A stretch of 64,000 nt of DNA, taken from Streptomyces sp. SID8374 (lineage in GTDB: Bacteria; Actinomycetota; Actinomycetes; Streptomycetales; Streptomycetaceae). The position numbers were made by a program, and so were the translations under genes. The stretch spans positions 930,001-994,000 of the forward strand of contig NZ_WWGH01000001.1 in assembly GCF_009865135.1 (NCBI RefSeq), written 5' to 3'. This document shows, piece by piece, positions 55,011 through 64,000 of this stretch; the first letter of the stretch is position 1; each line of letters begins with the position of its first letter. The notes under the pieces were generated by a model. That model was given only the letters and a program-made list of their open reading frames with translations. It ran no database searches and was not told the DNA's origin.

Positions 55011-55787
55011 TCAGCGGCTGAACAGGGGCTCCCCCGGTGCGGTGGCCCCGGCCGGCAGCAGCGCCAGGTCCAGCCCGCCGACCAGCCGGGCTCTCAGCGC
55101 CTCGCTGCCGGAGAGCGCCTCGGCCACCCGGCGGGCCGCCTCGGCGGGGACCGCGTCCGGGGCGAGGACCAGGGCGAGGGTGCCGTCCGCCCGGCCCGGG
55201 CCGAGGTGGGCGCGGAGCACGGCGGGTTCGGCGGCGACGACCTCCCGTACCGCGTCGATCACCGCGGGGTCCTGGAGCGGGTCGGTGCTGGTGCGGTTCT
55301 CCGCCAGGGCCAGCAGCGCCTGCCCGCTCAGCTCGAAGGCGACGGGCCCGGCGAGGTCCAGCACCACGGTGTCGGCCTTCTCGTGCGCGGCGGCCTGGAG
55401 GGCCTGGTGCAGCGGTACGGCGACGGGGCGGGCCTCGGGGTCCCAGCGGGCCAGCGAGTCGGTCGAGGTGAAGGCGGGCAGCGCACGCCGGTCGCCCGCC
55501 TGGAGGGTGGGGACGGCCATGTCGCTGGTCTTCTCGCGCCGCAGCCCGCCCCCCCGTCTGCCACCACCGCGCTTCTGATGAGCTTCGCGCTCCTCCTGGC
55601 TGTCCTCCTCCACCTCACCGAGGACGGCGACGACGGGGACGAGCAGGCGGGCCTCGCGGAGGGCAGCGAGGACCGGGCCCACGGCGGTGCGGTCCTTGGC
55701 CCAGGCGTCGAGTGCGCTGGTCAGGGCGGGAGAGGCCGAGCCGTCGTCGTCGGAGAAACCGGAGTCCGGGATGTTCTTGAGCGCCAC
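55011..55787 (-). CDS. SseB family protein
   Basis: The 258-residue protein has an SseB N-terminal-like core: NIPDSGFSDDDGSASPAL, EARLLVPVVAVLGEVEED, DMAVPTLQAGDRRALPAFTS. There is a charged insert (EEREAHQKRGGGRRGGG) and a C-terminal domain. GTG at 55787 is six bases after TACCCT, again suggesting a leaderless start. It lies 44 bases past the mycosin gene. The function is unknown. Confidence 0.85.
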   Translation of the reverse strand: MALKNIPDSGFSDDDGSASPALTSALDAWAKDRTAVGPVLAALREARLLVPVVAVLGEVEEDSQEEREAHQKRGGGRRGGGLRREKTSDMAVPTLQAGDRRALPAFTSTDSLARWDPEARPVAVPLHQALQAAAHEKADTVVLDLAGPVAFELSGQALLALAENRTSTDPLQDPAVIDAVREVVAAEPAVLRAHLGPGRADGTLALVLAPDAVPAEAARRVAEALSGSEALRARLVGGLDLALLPAGATAPGEPLFSR

Positions 55788-55831
55788 GGGTCGAGGGTAG
55801 TGCCTGGCGGCGTGGCCGCTGAGCCTGGGGT

Positions 55832-57016
55832 TCAGCGGTGGCCGGGGGCGTTCCGGCCGCGCCACAGGACGACGGCCGCTGCCAGCAGGGCCGCGCCCAG
55901 ACCGCCCGCGAGCGGGGCCGCCCAGTTGACCGGGTCGTCGGCGACGCGCGGCGGGGTCGGGCCGGGGCCGAAGAACTTCTTGCGGTGGCCCGCCGTCGCG
56001 GTCCGGGCGCTCAGATCCCCGGGGCGCAGCCGGGAGCCCGCCTCGATGGCTTCCGCCGGGTCGACGATGCCGTAGCCGCGGGCGTCGTCGCGGCCTTCGG
56101 CGGGGGCGTCGCGGGCGGTGTCCGCGAGGAGCTTCTTGATCTGGGCGGGGTCGAGGCCGGGGTGGGCCGCGCGGACCAGGGCGACGGCGCCGGAGACGAA
56201 CGCGGCGGCCGCCGACGTACCCCACTCGATGTAGTAGTGGCCGTCCGGGTTGGCGACGACGATGTCGACGCCGGGCGCGCTGACGGTGGCGTACCAGCGG
56301 CGGGTGGAGAAGGAGGCGTGCGTGCCGTACTCGTCGACGGCGGCGACCGCGATCACGCCGGGGTAGGCGGCCGGGTAGGAGATCCTGTCCCCCTTCTCGC
56401 CGCCGTTGCCCGCCGAGGCGACCACGGAGATGCCCTTGGAGAGGGCGTACTGGATGGCGGAGTCCTCGCCCGGGTCCGGGTGGGCGGACTCGCTGTCGTC
56501 GCCCAGGGAGAGGTTGATGACGTCGGCGCCGTTGTCGGCGGCCCAGCGGATGCCCTGGGCGAGCGCGGTGCCACGGGTCTTGCGGGCCTTGGCGCGGGCC
56601 GGGTCCTTGGACTCCAGGATCACCCGCACGGGCAGGATCTTGACCTCGGGCGCGATGCCGAGGACGCCGTCGGCGCGGCCGGGGCCGTTGCCGCGTCCGG
56701 CGATGATCCCGGCCATCGCGGTGCCGTGCAGGGCCCAGGAGGGGTCGCCCTTGGTGGCGCCGAAGCCGACGAGGTCCTTGCCAGGGAGCACCTGGCCCAC
56801 GAGGTCGGGGTGGGTGCCGTCGACCCCGGTGTCCAGGACCGCGACGGTGATCCCCCGGCCCTGGGTGGTCTGCCAGGCGCGGTCGGTGTGCATCGCCGCC
56901 AGGGCCCACTGCTGGTCGCGGATGGCGTCGGCGTGGGCGGGGGCCGCGGGGGTGAGCGCGAGGACGGCGGCGGCGCAGACCGCGGCGAGGACGCGGTGGG
57001 GTCGTCGTCGGGTCAT
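55832..57016 (-). CDS. Mycosin-type S8 serine protease, membrane anchored
   Basis: The 394-residue subtilase has a signal peptide (LAAVCAAAVLALTPAAPAHA). The triad lies in AVLDTGVDGTHPD (Asp), LHGTAMAGIIAG (His) and GTSAAAAFVSGAVALV (Ser). A C-terminal membrane anchor (GGLGAALLAAAVVLWRG) follows, as in the mycosins of type VII secretion. No ESX genes (eccB-eccE, WXG100) are in the window. It overlaps by four bases with the upstream proline-rich gene, so the two are cotranslated. It probably acts at the outer face of the membrane. Confidence 0.9.
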   Translation of the reverse strand: MTRRRPHRVLAAVCAAAVLALTPAAPAHADAIRDQQWALAAMHTDRAWQTTQGRGITVAVLDTGVDGTHPDLVGQVLPGKDLVGFGATKGDPSWALHGTAMAGIIAGRGNGPGRADGVLGIAPEVKILPVRVILESKDPARAKARKTRGTALAQGIRWAADNGADVINLSLGDDSESAHPDPGEDSAIQYALSKGISVVASAGNGGEKGDRISYPAAYPGVIAVAAVDEYGTHASFSTRRWYATVSAPGVDIVVANPDGHYYIEWGTSAAAAFVSGAVALVRAAHPGLDPAQIKKLLADTARDAPAEGRDDARGYGIVDPAEAIEAGSRLRPGDLSARTATAGHRKKFFGPGPTPPRVADDPVNWAAPLAGGLGAALLAAAVVLWRGRNAPGHR

Positions 57017-58416
57017 GCGGGCGGCTCCACGAGGTCGGTGACGGTCCTGCGCAGCCCTCGCTCCACCCGGTCGGCGATGCCCTTCGCCTCATGGCCGAGC
57101 CCGGCCTGGGCGATGTCCGTGGTGGCGGGCGTCTCCGTCGCCGCGTCGGCGGGCTGCGGCTCGGCGACGGTACGCGCGTCGGCGAAGCCGGAGACGGCGA
57201 AGACGACGACGGGCAGCTCGGTGAGCGGCCGGACCGTCCAGCTGGCCCGCTGCCGGTCGCCGAAGCCGGCGGCGACGGTGCCCTCGGGGGCGTACGTACG
57301 CGGCATCAGGTCCTTGCGCGCGGCGAGCTTCTGCTCGGTGAACCGGGTGCTCAGGGCCTGCATCCCGGCGGCGTCGGCCTCGGTGACGACCATGCCGACG
57401 GTGGTGACGGCGGAGCGGGTCGCGTCGGTGTAGGTGGCCCGGACCATCCGCTCGCAGCCGACGGACCGGAGGGTGGTGCGCAGCAGCGGGTCGAGTCCCT
57501 TGGAGCAGTCGCTGTCCGGGGCGACGGAGAGCCGGGTCCAGTTGCGGTTGGTGCCGCCGGGCCCGGCGCCGGTGCCCTTCAGTGTGCGCGGGAAGAGCGT
57601 GTCGACGGGGACGCTGTGCCAGACGGTGCGGCCTTCGGTGTACGGGGTCCGGGTGGGCTCGGCGGAGGAATCACCGGTGAGCCAGGCCCCGGTGGCGGCG
57701 CCGCCGATCAGCCCGAGCCCGAGCACAACGCAGGCGGCGGCCACGGGTGCCCGCCACCGCTGCCGGGGCGGGACGGGGCGGAGCCGGGTGGTGGTCTCCA
57801 CGGGCGTCTCGGGGTAGCCGTAGCGGGCCGGTACGCGGTACGCGCCCGGGGGCGGCGGCACGGCTCCCGGCGCCGGGGTGAGGTCGACGGCCCCCACGGG
57901 CCTGCGCTTCTGGATGGTGAAGGCAGGAGGCGGCCCGGAGCCGGGGTGCGTGGGGTACGGGGCGGGCGCGGGCGCCGGGGCGGTGCGCGCCGAGGGGGCG
58001 GCGGGGGGTGGTGTGTTCGGTGGGGTGGGGGGTGCGTGTGGGGGGCGGGGGGCCGGTGGGGCGGGTGGGGTGGCCGGTGTCTGGGGGGCGCCAGCGCCGC
58101 GAGGGGCCTGCGAGGGGCGCAGGACCGACGGGGCCTGCGGGGCCACCGGGGCGGACGAGGCGGCCGGGGTCTGCGGGGCGCCAGCGCCGCGAGGGGCCTG
58201 TGCGGTGGGCGGGGCCTGCGGGGCCACCGGGGCGGACGAGGCGCCCGGTGCCTGCGAGACCCCCACGCCGCGAGGGGCCTGTGCGGTGGGCGGGGCCTGC
58301 GGGGCCGCCGAGGCGCCCGGTGTCTGCGGGGTGCCCGGGCCAAGGGGGGCCTGGGCCGGGAGCGGCGGTGTCGTCGGGCGGGGTGGCACGGGAGCGCGTT
58401 GCGCTTCGGTACTCAT
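57013..58416 (-). CDS. Proline-rich single-pass membrane protein, partner of mycosin
   Basis: The 467-residue protein has about 225 cytosolic residues very rich in Pro, Ala and Gln, with repeats such as QAPRGAGAPQTPAASSAPVA. One membrane helix follows (VAAACVVLGLGLIGGAATGAW), and then an outside domain of about 220 residues with three Cys (SDCSKGLDPLLRTTL, VGCERMVRATYTD). It resembles no enzyme I know. The overlap with the mycosin gene suggests a complex. Start ATG is at 58416. Confidence 0.82.
   Translation of the reverse strand: MSTEAQRAPVPPRPTTPPLPAQAPLGPGTPQTPGASAAPQAPPTAQAPRGVGVSQAPGASSAPVAPQAPPTAQAPRGAGAPQTPAASSAPVAPQAPSVLRPSQAPRGAGAPQTPATPPAPPAPRPPHAPPTPPNTPPPAAPSARTAPAPAPAPYPTHPGSGPPPAFTIQKRRPVGAVDLTPAPGAVPPPPGAYRVPARYGYPETPVETTTRLRPVPPRQRWRAPVAAACVVLGLGLIGGAATGAWLTGDSSAEPTRTPYTEGRTVWHSVPVDTLFPRTLKGTGAGPGGTNRNWTRLSVAPDSDCSKGLDPLLRTTLRSVGCERMVRATYTDATRSAVTTVGMVVTEADAAGMQALSTRFTEQKLAARKDLMPRTYAPEGTVAAGFGDRQRASWTVRPLTELPVVVFAVSGFADARTVAEPQPADAATETPATTDIAQAGLGHEAKGIADRVERGLRRTVTDLVEPPA
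58096..58281 (-). repeat. 81-90 bp tandem repeats in the proline-rich gene
   Basis: GCCGCGAGGGGCCTG recurs with ends at 58110, 58200 and 58281, giving periods of 90 and 81 bases, each a multiple of three, so the frame is kept. Confidence 0.7.
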
Positions 58417-58600
58417 CCGGCCCCCTGGTTCACGTCCCCGTACCGACCACGGATCACCGCCGCCGTCAGGCGCGTTGGTGTCCGTGTGCCCGTCACTCTA
58501 CGGGCTGCGGGCGCACGGCGGGGAACGGGACGCCCGGCCTCGGCGGATCTGCCCCGAACGTCCCCTACCCAGGGGTAGCGCTCTCTGGCAAGCTGCGGCC

Positions 58601-59803
58601 ATGACTGCCCGCACCGCTGACCGGACCCGTTACAACCGGGCCACCGCCCATCTCGACGCCCCGATCGCGATCGTCGATCTGGACGCCTTCGATGCCAACG
58701 CCGACGATCTGGTGGCCCGGGCGGGCGGGAAGCCGATCCGGGTCGCGAGCAAGTCCGTGCGGTGCCGGGCCCTGCTGGAGCGGGTGCTCGCGCGCCCCGG
58801 GTTCGCCGGGATCATGTCGTACACGCTGGCCGAGTCGCTCTGGCTGGCGCGTGCCGGGTTCGAGGACATCCTGCTCGCCTACCCGTCCGCCGACCGGTCC
58901 GCCTTCGCCGAACTGGCCGCCGATCCGAAGCTGGCGGCCGCGGTGACGGTGATGGTGGACGACCACTCCCAGCTGGAGCTGATCGACGCCTCCCGGGCCG
59001 GTGGGCAGGAGGAGATCCGGGTCTGCCTGGAACTCGACACCTCGCTCCAGCTGCTGGGCGGCCGGATCAGGATCGGGGCGCTCCGTTCGCCGCTGCGCTC
59101 CCCCGCCCAACTGGCCGAGCTGGCCCGCTCGGTGAACCGTAGGCCGGGCTTCAAGCTGGTGGGGCTGATGGCGTACGAGGGCCATGTCGCCGGGGTCGGC
59201 GACTCGTTGGCCGGGCGGCCCTTCCGGTCCCGGGCGATCCGGCTGATGCAGGCCACCGCCCGCAAGGAGCTGGCGGCCCGGCGCGCCGAGGTGGTGCGGG
59301 CGGTCCGCGCGGTCGCCCCGGACCTGGAGTTCGTCAACGGCGGCGGCACCGGCAGCGTGCAGCACACGGCGGCCGAGGCCGCGGTGACGGAGATCGCGGC
59401 GGGTTCGGGGCTGTACGTGCCGCGCCTCTTCGACAACTACACGTCGTTCACCGCGCGCCCGGCGGCCCTCTTCGCCCAGCCCGTGGTGCGGCGGCCCGGC
59501 GTGGGCGTGGTGACGGTCCTCGGCGGCGGCTACCCGGCCTCCGGCGCGGCAGGCGCGGACCGCTCCCCCGTTCCGTACCTCCCGGAAGGGCTGCGCTACG
59601 ACCCGCAGGAGGGCGCGGGCGAGGTCCAGACCCCGCTGCTGGGCTCCCCCGCCGACGACCTGCTGATCGGCGACAAGGTCTGGTTCCGGCACGCCAAGGC
59701 CGGTGAGCTGTGCGAGCGGTTCGACGCGCTCCAGCTGATCGAGGGCGACCGGATCACGGCGACCGTTCCGACGTACCGGGGAGAGGGGAAGACCTTCCTC
59801 TGA
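58601..59803 (+). CDS. Amino acid deaminase/aldolase (fold-type III PLP enzyme)
   Basis: The 400-residue enzyme resembles alanine-racemase-fold D-threonine aldolases and D-amino acid deaminases. The PLP Lys is in PIRVASKSVRC. Other landmarks are CLELDTSLQLLGGRIRIGALR, GLMAYEGHVAGVGD, EFVNGGGTGSVQHTA and PADDLLIGDKVWFRHAKAGE near the end. Start ATG is at 58601 with a weak ribosome site. It probably acts on D-amino acids; the substrate is unknown. Confidence 0.88.
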   Translation: MTARTADRTRYNRATAHLDAPIAIVDLDAFDANADDLVARAGGKPIRVASKSVRCRALLERVLARPGFAGIMSYTLAESLWLARAGFEDILLAYPSADRSAFAELAADPKLAAAVTVMVDDHSQLELIDASRAGGQEEIRVCLELDTSLQLLGGRIRIGALRSPLRSPAQLAELARSVNRRPGFKLVGLMAYEGHVAGVGDSLAGRPFRSRAIRLMQATARKELAARRAEVVRAVRAVAPDLEFVNGGGTGSVQHTAAEAAVTEIAAGSGLYVPRLFDNYTSFTARPAALFAQPVVRRPGVGVVTVLGGGYPASGAAGADRSPVPYLPEGLRYDPQEGAGEVQTPLLGSPADDLLIGDKVWFRHAKAGELCERFDALQLIEGDRITATVPTYRGEGKTFL

Positions 59804-59818
59804 GCGCAGCGGGAGAGT

Positions 59819-60772
59819 TCAGGGGCCGATCGACGCGCCCACGCCGCCGTTCGTCGCACTGCCCCCGATCGGACGGATCGACCGCGTGATCGTGTCCATC
59901 AGCGAGAGCGGCAGCTCCGGCCGGTCCGCGTCGAAGGCGAGCCGGACGATCACCGGGGTCCCGCTGCCCAGCGTCGAGGGGAAGGCCACGGACTGCACCA
60001 CCCCGCCGGGCCCCTTCGCGGTGACGACCCGCCAGCGCACCAGGTACCCGGCACGCCCGGCGACCGCCACCGGCTCCGCCTTGAGCACCTGGTGGGACGT
60101 GATGCCGCCGTGGGGGCGCCGGCCGAGGCCGTCCTCCTCGTAGGCCTTGTCGGCGGCGGTCGTGATGTCGGCCTCCGCGATGGCCTTGGGATCGGTCTGG
60201 CCGGCCCGGGCGCTGCGGGTGGAGGCGGTGCCCCGGTAGCAGAAGGACGTCGAGGTGCCGGGGCAGTCGTAGGAGACGGCGGTACGGATGGTGGGGGCGT
60301 CGTCCGGGGTGTTCTTCGGCTTCTCCCAGCCGTCGGGCACCGCCAGCGTGATCCCGTTGAGCTGGTCGACGAGCAGAGCGGGGTCGTTGTCCGGGCTGTC
60401 CGGAGTGGGCGTCGCGGAGTTCGCGGACGCGGTGGGGGCCGGGTCGGAGGCGGTCGGCCCCGGAGCCGCCCGCGTACCGCTGTCGTCGGGGCCCAGCAGG
60501 ATGGCGGCGGTGACGGCCGCGCCCAGGACCAGCACGCTGGAGAGCGCGATCGCCAGGGCTCGCGTACGGCTGCCGCCCCGGGGTGGCGGCGGGGGCGTGA
60601 CCGGGGCCCCGAACGCCTGGGGAGCGTACGGCTGGTGCGCCGGCTCGTACGGGACGGAGGGCGCGGCGCCGGGCGCGCGGGTGTGCGCGGTCCAGGCCGT
60701 GCCGTCCCACCAGCGCTCGGTGCCGGGTGTCCCCGCGTCCGGGTACCAGCCGGGCGGCGTCGTGAAGCTCAT
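59819..60772 (-). CDS. DUF2510 membrane protein
   Basis: The 317-residue protein starts with the DUF2510 motif PPGWYPDAGTPGTERWWDGT followed by AWT. A membrane helix (ALAIALSSVLVLGAAVTAAILL) comes next, then an outside domain with two Cys (SYDCPGTSTSFCYRG). ATG at 60772 is six bases after TAGAGT, so it is probably leaderless. The function is unknown. Confidence 0.88.
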   Translation of the reverse strand: MSFTTPPGWYPDAGTPGTERWWDGTAWTAHTRAPGAAPSVPYEPAHQPYAPQAFGAPVTPPPPPRGGSRTRALAIALSSVLVLGAAVTAAILLGPDDSGTRAAPGPTASDPAPTASANSATPTPDSPDNDPALLVDQLNGITLAVPDGWEKPKNTPDDAPTIRTAVSYDCPGTSTSFCYRGTASTRSARAGQTDPKAIAEADITTAADKAYEEDGLGRRPHGGITSHQVLKAEPVAVAGRAGYLVRWRVVTAKGPGGVVQSVAFPSTLGSGTPVIVRLAFDADRPELPLSLMDTITRSIRPIGGSATNGGVGASIGP

Positions 60773-60823
60773 GGCCCCACTCTAGGTTCCGTGCACGACG
60801 TGTTCGACGCGGTTGCGAGCCTC

Positions 60824-61771
60824 TTACGGGGCGGAGGTCACCGCGTCCCGCCCGGTGCGGGAGAGCAGGTCGCGGGCCGGTCCGGTGGGGCGGTGGCCCG
60901 CAGGCCAGACGGCCCGGAGCTGGCGGCGCAGCCGTACGTTCGCGACCGGGATCTTGACCAGGCGGCGGGACGACAGCTCCTCGCCGAGGGCCAGTTCGCT
61001 CAGGACGCACGGTCCGGCGCCGCTCTCCGCCGCGCCCTTCACGGCGGTCGTGGACGAGAGTTCCAGCAGCGGCTGGGCGAGGCCGCCGTGCACGGCGAGG
61101 GCGGCGTCCAGGACCTGCCGGGTGCCGGAGCCGCGCTCGCGCAGGATCAGCGGGGTGGCGGCCAGTTCGTCGGGGAGCAGCGGGGTGCGGCGGCGGGCCC
61201 ACGGGTGGCCGGGGGCGACCACGACGACGAGGCGGTCGTGGGCGATGACCGTGCCGTCCAGGCCCTCCGGTATCGACAGGCCCTCCACGAACCCCAGATC
61301 GGCCTCGCCGGTGACCAGGCGGCGGGCGACGTCCGCCGAGTTGCCGACGAGGAGCGAGACGGCCGTGTCCGGGCGCTCGGCGCGCAGGGCGATCAGCCAG
61401 CCGGGCAGCAGGTACTCGGCGATCGTCATGCTGGCCGCGACCCGAAGCCGGGAGTCCCGCCGGTCGCGCAGCGCCTGCGCCCCCGCGTCGAACGCCTCGG
61501 CCGCCTCGACCACCCGGCGCGCCCAGTCGGTGACGAGTGCGCCCGCGTCGGTGAGCCGGGAGCCGCGCGGGGAGCGGTCCAGCAGGGCGACGCCGAGCTG
61601 CCGTTCCATGGAGCGGATACGGCTGGAGGCGGCGGGCTGGGTGATGCCGACGTCCTTGGCGGCCCGGCCGAGGCTGCCGTGCCGGGCGACGGCGAGCAGC
61701 AGCTCCAGCGCTCCGAGGTCGGGGACCCGGTGGGTGAGGGGGGCGCGGGGGGCTCGGTCGTCGCTGGGCAT
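60824..61771 (-). CDS. LysR family transcriptional regulator
   Basis: The 315-residue regulator has the LysR HTH (LELLLAVARHGSLGRAAKDVG, then ITQPAASSRIRSMERQLG) and a full effector domain. It is divergent from a TDT-family exporter gene, its likely target. ATG at 61771 is close to an AT-rich palindrome that may be its site. Confidence 0.92.
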   Translation of the reverse strand: MPSDDRAPRAPLTHRVPDLGALELLLAVARHGSLGRAAKDVGITQPAASSRIRSMERQLGVALLDRSPRGSRLTDAGALVTDWARRVVEAAEAFDAGAQALRDRRDSRLRVAASMTIAEYLLPGWLIALRAERPDTAVSLLVGNSADVARRLVTGEADLGFVEGLSIPEGLDGTVIAHDRLVVVVAPGHPWARRRTPLLPDELAATPLILRERGSGTRQVLDAALAVHGGLAQPLLELSSTTAVKGAAESGAGPCVLSELALGEELSSRRLVKIPVANVRLRRQLRAVWPAGHRPTGPARDLLSRTGRDAVTSAP

Positions 61772-61780
61772 AAAGCCAGC

Positions 61781-61794
61781 TTATGACCTCATAG
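61781..61794. promoter_or_regulatory. Possible LysR site
   Basis: TATGA-CC-TCATA (61782-61793) is a small AT-rich palindrome in the 70-base gap between divergent LysR and TDT genes. Confidence 0.45.
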
Positions 61795-61841
61795 GAACGA
61801 GGTCCCTGGTGGGCGGGGACGGGCGCCCGAAGAATCGTGGC

Positions 61842-63020
<1,179 letters not shown>

Positions 63021-63680
63021 GCAGGCGGCCGTCGACGAGGGCGGCGGGCAGGCCGGGGAAGGCCTCGGGCCCGTCGTCGGCGGTGAAGCGGTAGGGCTCG
63101 TCGGGCAGCACGACCAGCTCGGCGCCGGACGCGTTCAGCTCGGCGAGCGGGATGCGCGGGTAGCGCTCGGCGTGGTCCGCGTACACGTTGCGCACCCCGA
63201 GGCGGGCCAGCAGGTCACCGGCGAAGTTGTCGCGGCCGAGCACCATCCAGGGGCGGCGCCAGATGGGTACGACGGCGGGGCGCGGGCTCGCGGAGGGGGC
63301 GGGGAGCCCTGCCCAGGCGGCCTCTGCCTCGTCCAGCCAGCGGGGGCGGGTCAGGCCGCAGGCGGTGGTGAGGACCCGGTCCAGCTCGGTGAAGGCCTGG
63401 TCCAGGGTGCGGATCTCGGTGACCAGGACGTGCAGCCCGGCCTCCCGGAGTGCGGCGAGGTCGGGGGCGCGGTTCTCCTCCTCGTTGGCGATCACCAGAT
63501 CCGGGGCGAGGGCGGTGATCGCGGCCACGTCCGGGTTCTTGGTGCCGCCGATCCGCGCGGCGGTGAGGCCGGCGGGGTGCGTGCACCAGTCGGTGACGCC
63601 GACGAGCAGCCCGGGGGCGGTGGTGGCGACGGCCTCGGTGAGGGAGGGCACCAGGGAGACGACGCGCATGGGTCCGGCCC

Positions 63681-64000
63681 TCAGCGGCGCGAGTCGAAGG
63701 TCGCGTCGATGTGCTCCGCCACCGCGACGAGCAGCAGCCGGGTGCCGGGCCGGGTGGCCCGCCAGCGGTGCCGTACGCCGCCGGAGAGGAACAGGGTGTC
63801 GCCGCGCTCCAGCCGGTAGGCCTGGCCCTCTGCCTCGACCTCGGCGGCGCCCTCGACGACGTACATCAGTTCGTCGTTGCGGTGCTGGAACTCGCGCCCG
63901 AGGTCCTGCTCGCCGGTGAACTCCAGGGCGCTGAGCTGGTGGCGTCCGCGCACCACCCGGCGTACGCCGTCGCCCTCCTCACCCCGTACGACATCGACCG
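63681..64000 (-). CDS. Cupin-domain protein, 5' end cut by window
   Basis: The frame is open to the right edge, giving the last ~106 residues of a larger protein. A cupin barrel is visible: EFQHRNDELMYVVEGAAEVE, YRLERGDTLFLSGGVRHRWR. Many Streptomyces proteins of this kind carry an N-terminal XRE HTH, which would lie beyond the window. It precedes the metal-receptor-like gene by 11 bases and may control or partner it. Confidence 0.75.
   Translation of the reverse strand, partial: VDVVRGEEGDGVRRVVRGRHQLSALEFTGEQDLGREFQHRNDELMYVVEGAAEVEAEGQAYRLERGDTLFLSGGVRHRWRATRPGTRLLLVAVAEHIDATFDSRR

Overview
The window is a very GC-rich actinobacterial chromosome segment, almost certainly Streptomyces. The gene content and order (metNIQ, argH/argG, argC-J-B-D-R, pheS-pheT, infC-rpmI-rplT) and the third-position GC bias are what a Streptomyces core chromosome shows. 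Many starts are GTG, and several genes have a TAnnnT hexamer 6-8 bases before the start codon, as expected for leaderless transcripts. I see no tRNA, rRNA, insertion sequence, prophage or CRISPR array.

Layout. 0.3-5.5 kb: the late cobalamin genes cobT (a giant BluB-CobT fusion with a ~600-residue acidic low-complexity N-terminus) and cobL. 5.6-9.5 kb: an acetyltransferase and the methionine importer metN-metI-metQ. It is preceded by a 28-codon leader ORF rich in Cys/Met codons at its end and by a 23-bp inverted repeat. 9.7-13.9 kb: two small membrane proteins, a GNAT enzyme, a sigma-like regulator, a Tat-exported glycerophosphodiesterase and a PlsC acyltransferase. 14-20 kb: a TetR-MFS efflux pair divergent from a rifamycin-resistance pair, rox (monooxygenase) and helR (RNA-polymerase-rescuing helicase-like ATPase). 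A long perfect palindrome resembling the rifamycin-associated element (RAE) lies between them. 20-31.4 kb: an aldo/keto reductase, argH, argG, a HEAT-like protein, an L,D-transpeptidase and the overlapping argCJBD-argR operon. 31.4-43 kb: a mixed segment holding a DJ-1/AraC regulator, a second-type GAPDH, a secreted peptidoglycan-binding protein and a divergent pair made of an HTH-less LysR effector domain and DUF5997. It continues with cyclophilin, a serine hydrolase, a histidine-less phosphatase homologue, a ~520-bp GC minisatellite, a MocR/EamA divergent pair and a GHL10 hydrolase. 43-54.5 kb: 3-hydroxybutyryl-CoA dehydrogenase, a Nudix enzyme, an NsdA-like regulator, pheST, an orphan histidine kinase, an rRNA methyltransferase and infC-rpmI-rplT. 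infC appears to start at an ATC codon and has a terminator-like hairpin in its leader. 54.5-64 kb: DUF1844, SseB-like, mycosin plus a proline-rich membrane partner, a fold-type III PLP enzyme, a DUF2510 protein, a LysR/TDT-exporter pair, a cytosolic metal-receptor-like protein and the end of a cupin regulator cut by the window edge.

How the genes work together: the arg genes form the complete route from N-acetylglutamyl phosphate to arginine, apart from carbamoyl-transfer, together with the repressor ArgR. metNIQ looks regulated through its leader. rox and helR protect against rifamycins by drug oxidation and by freeing the polymerase. The ribosomal/phenylalanyl-tRNA synthetase block is housekeeping.

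Most interesting for follow-up: the rox-helR-RAE module, the Cys/Met leader peptide of metNIQ, the HTH-less LysR/DUF5997 pair as a possible split regulator, the infC leader, the orphan mycosin pair, and several unexplained GC-rich tandem repeats. All assignments come from reading the sequence and from family knowledge; no database search was run.
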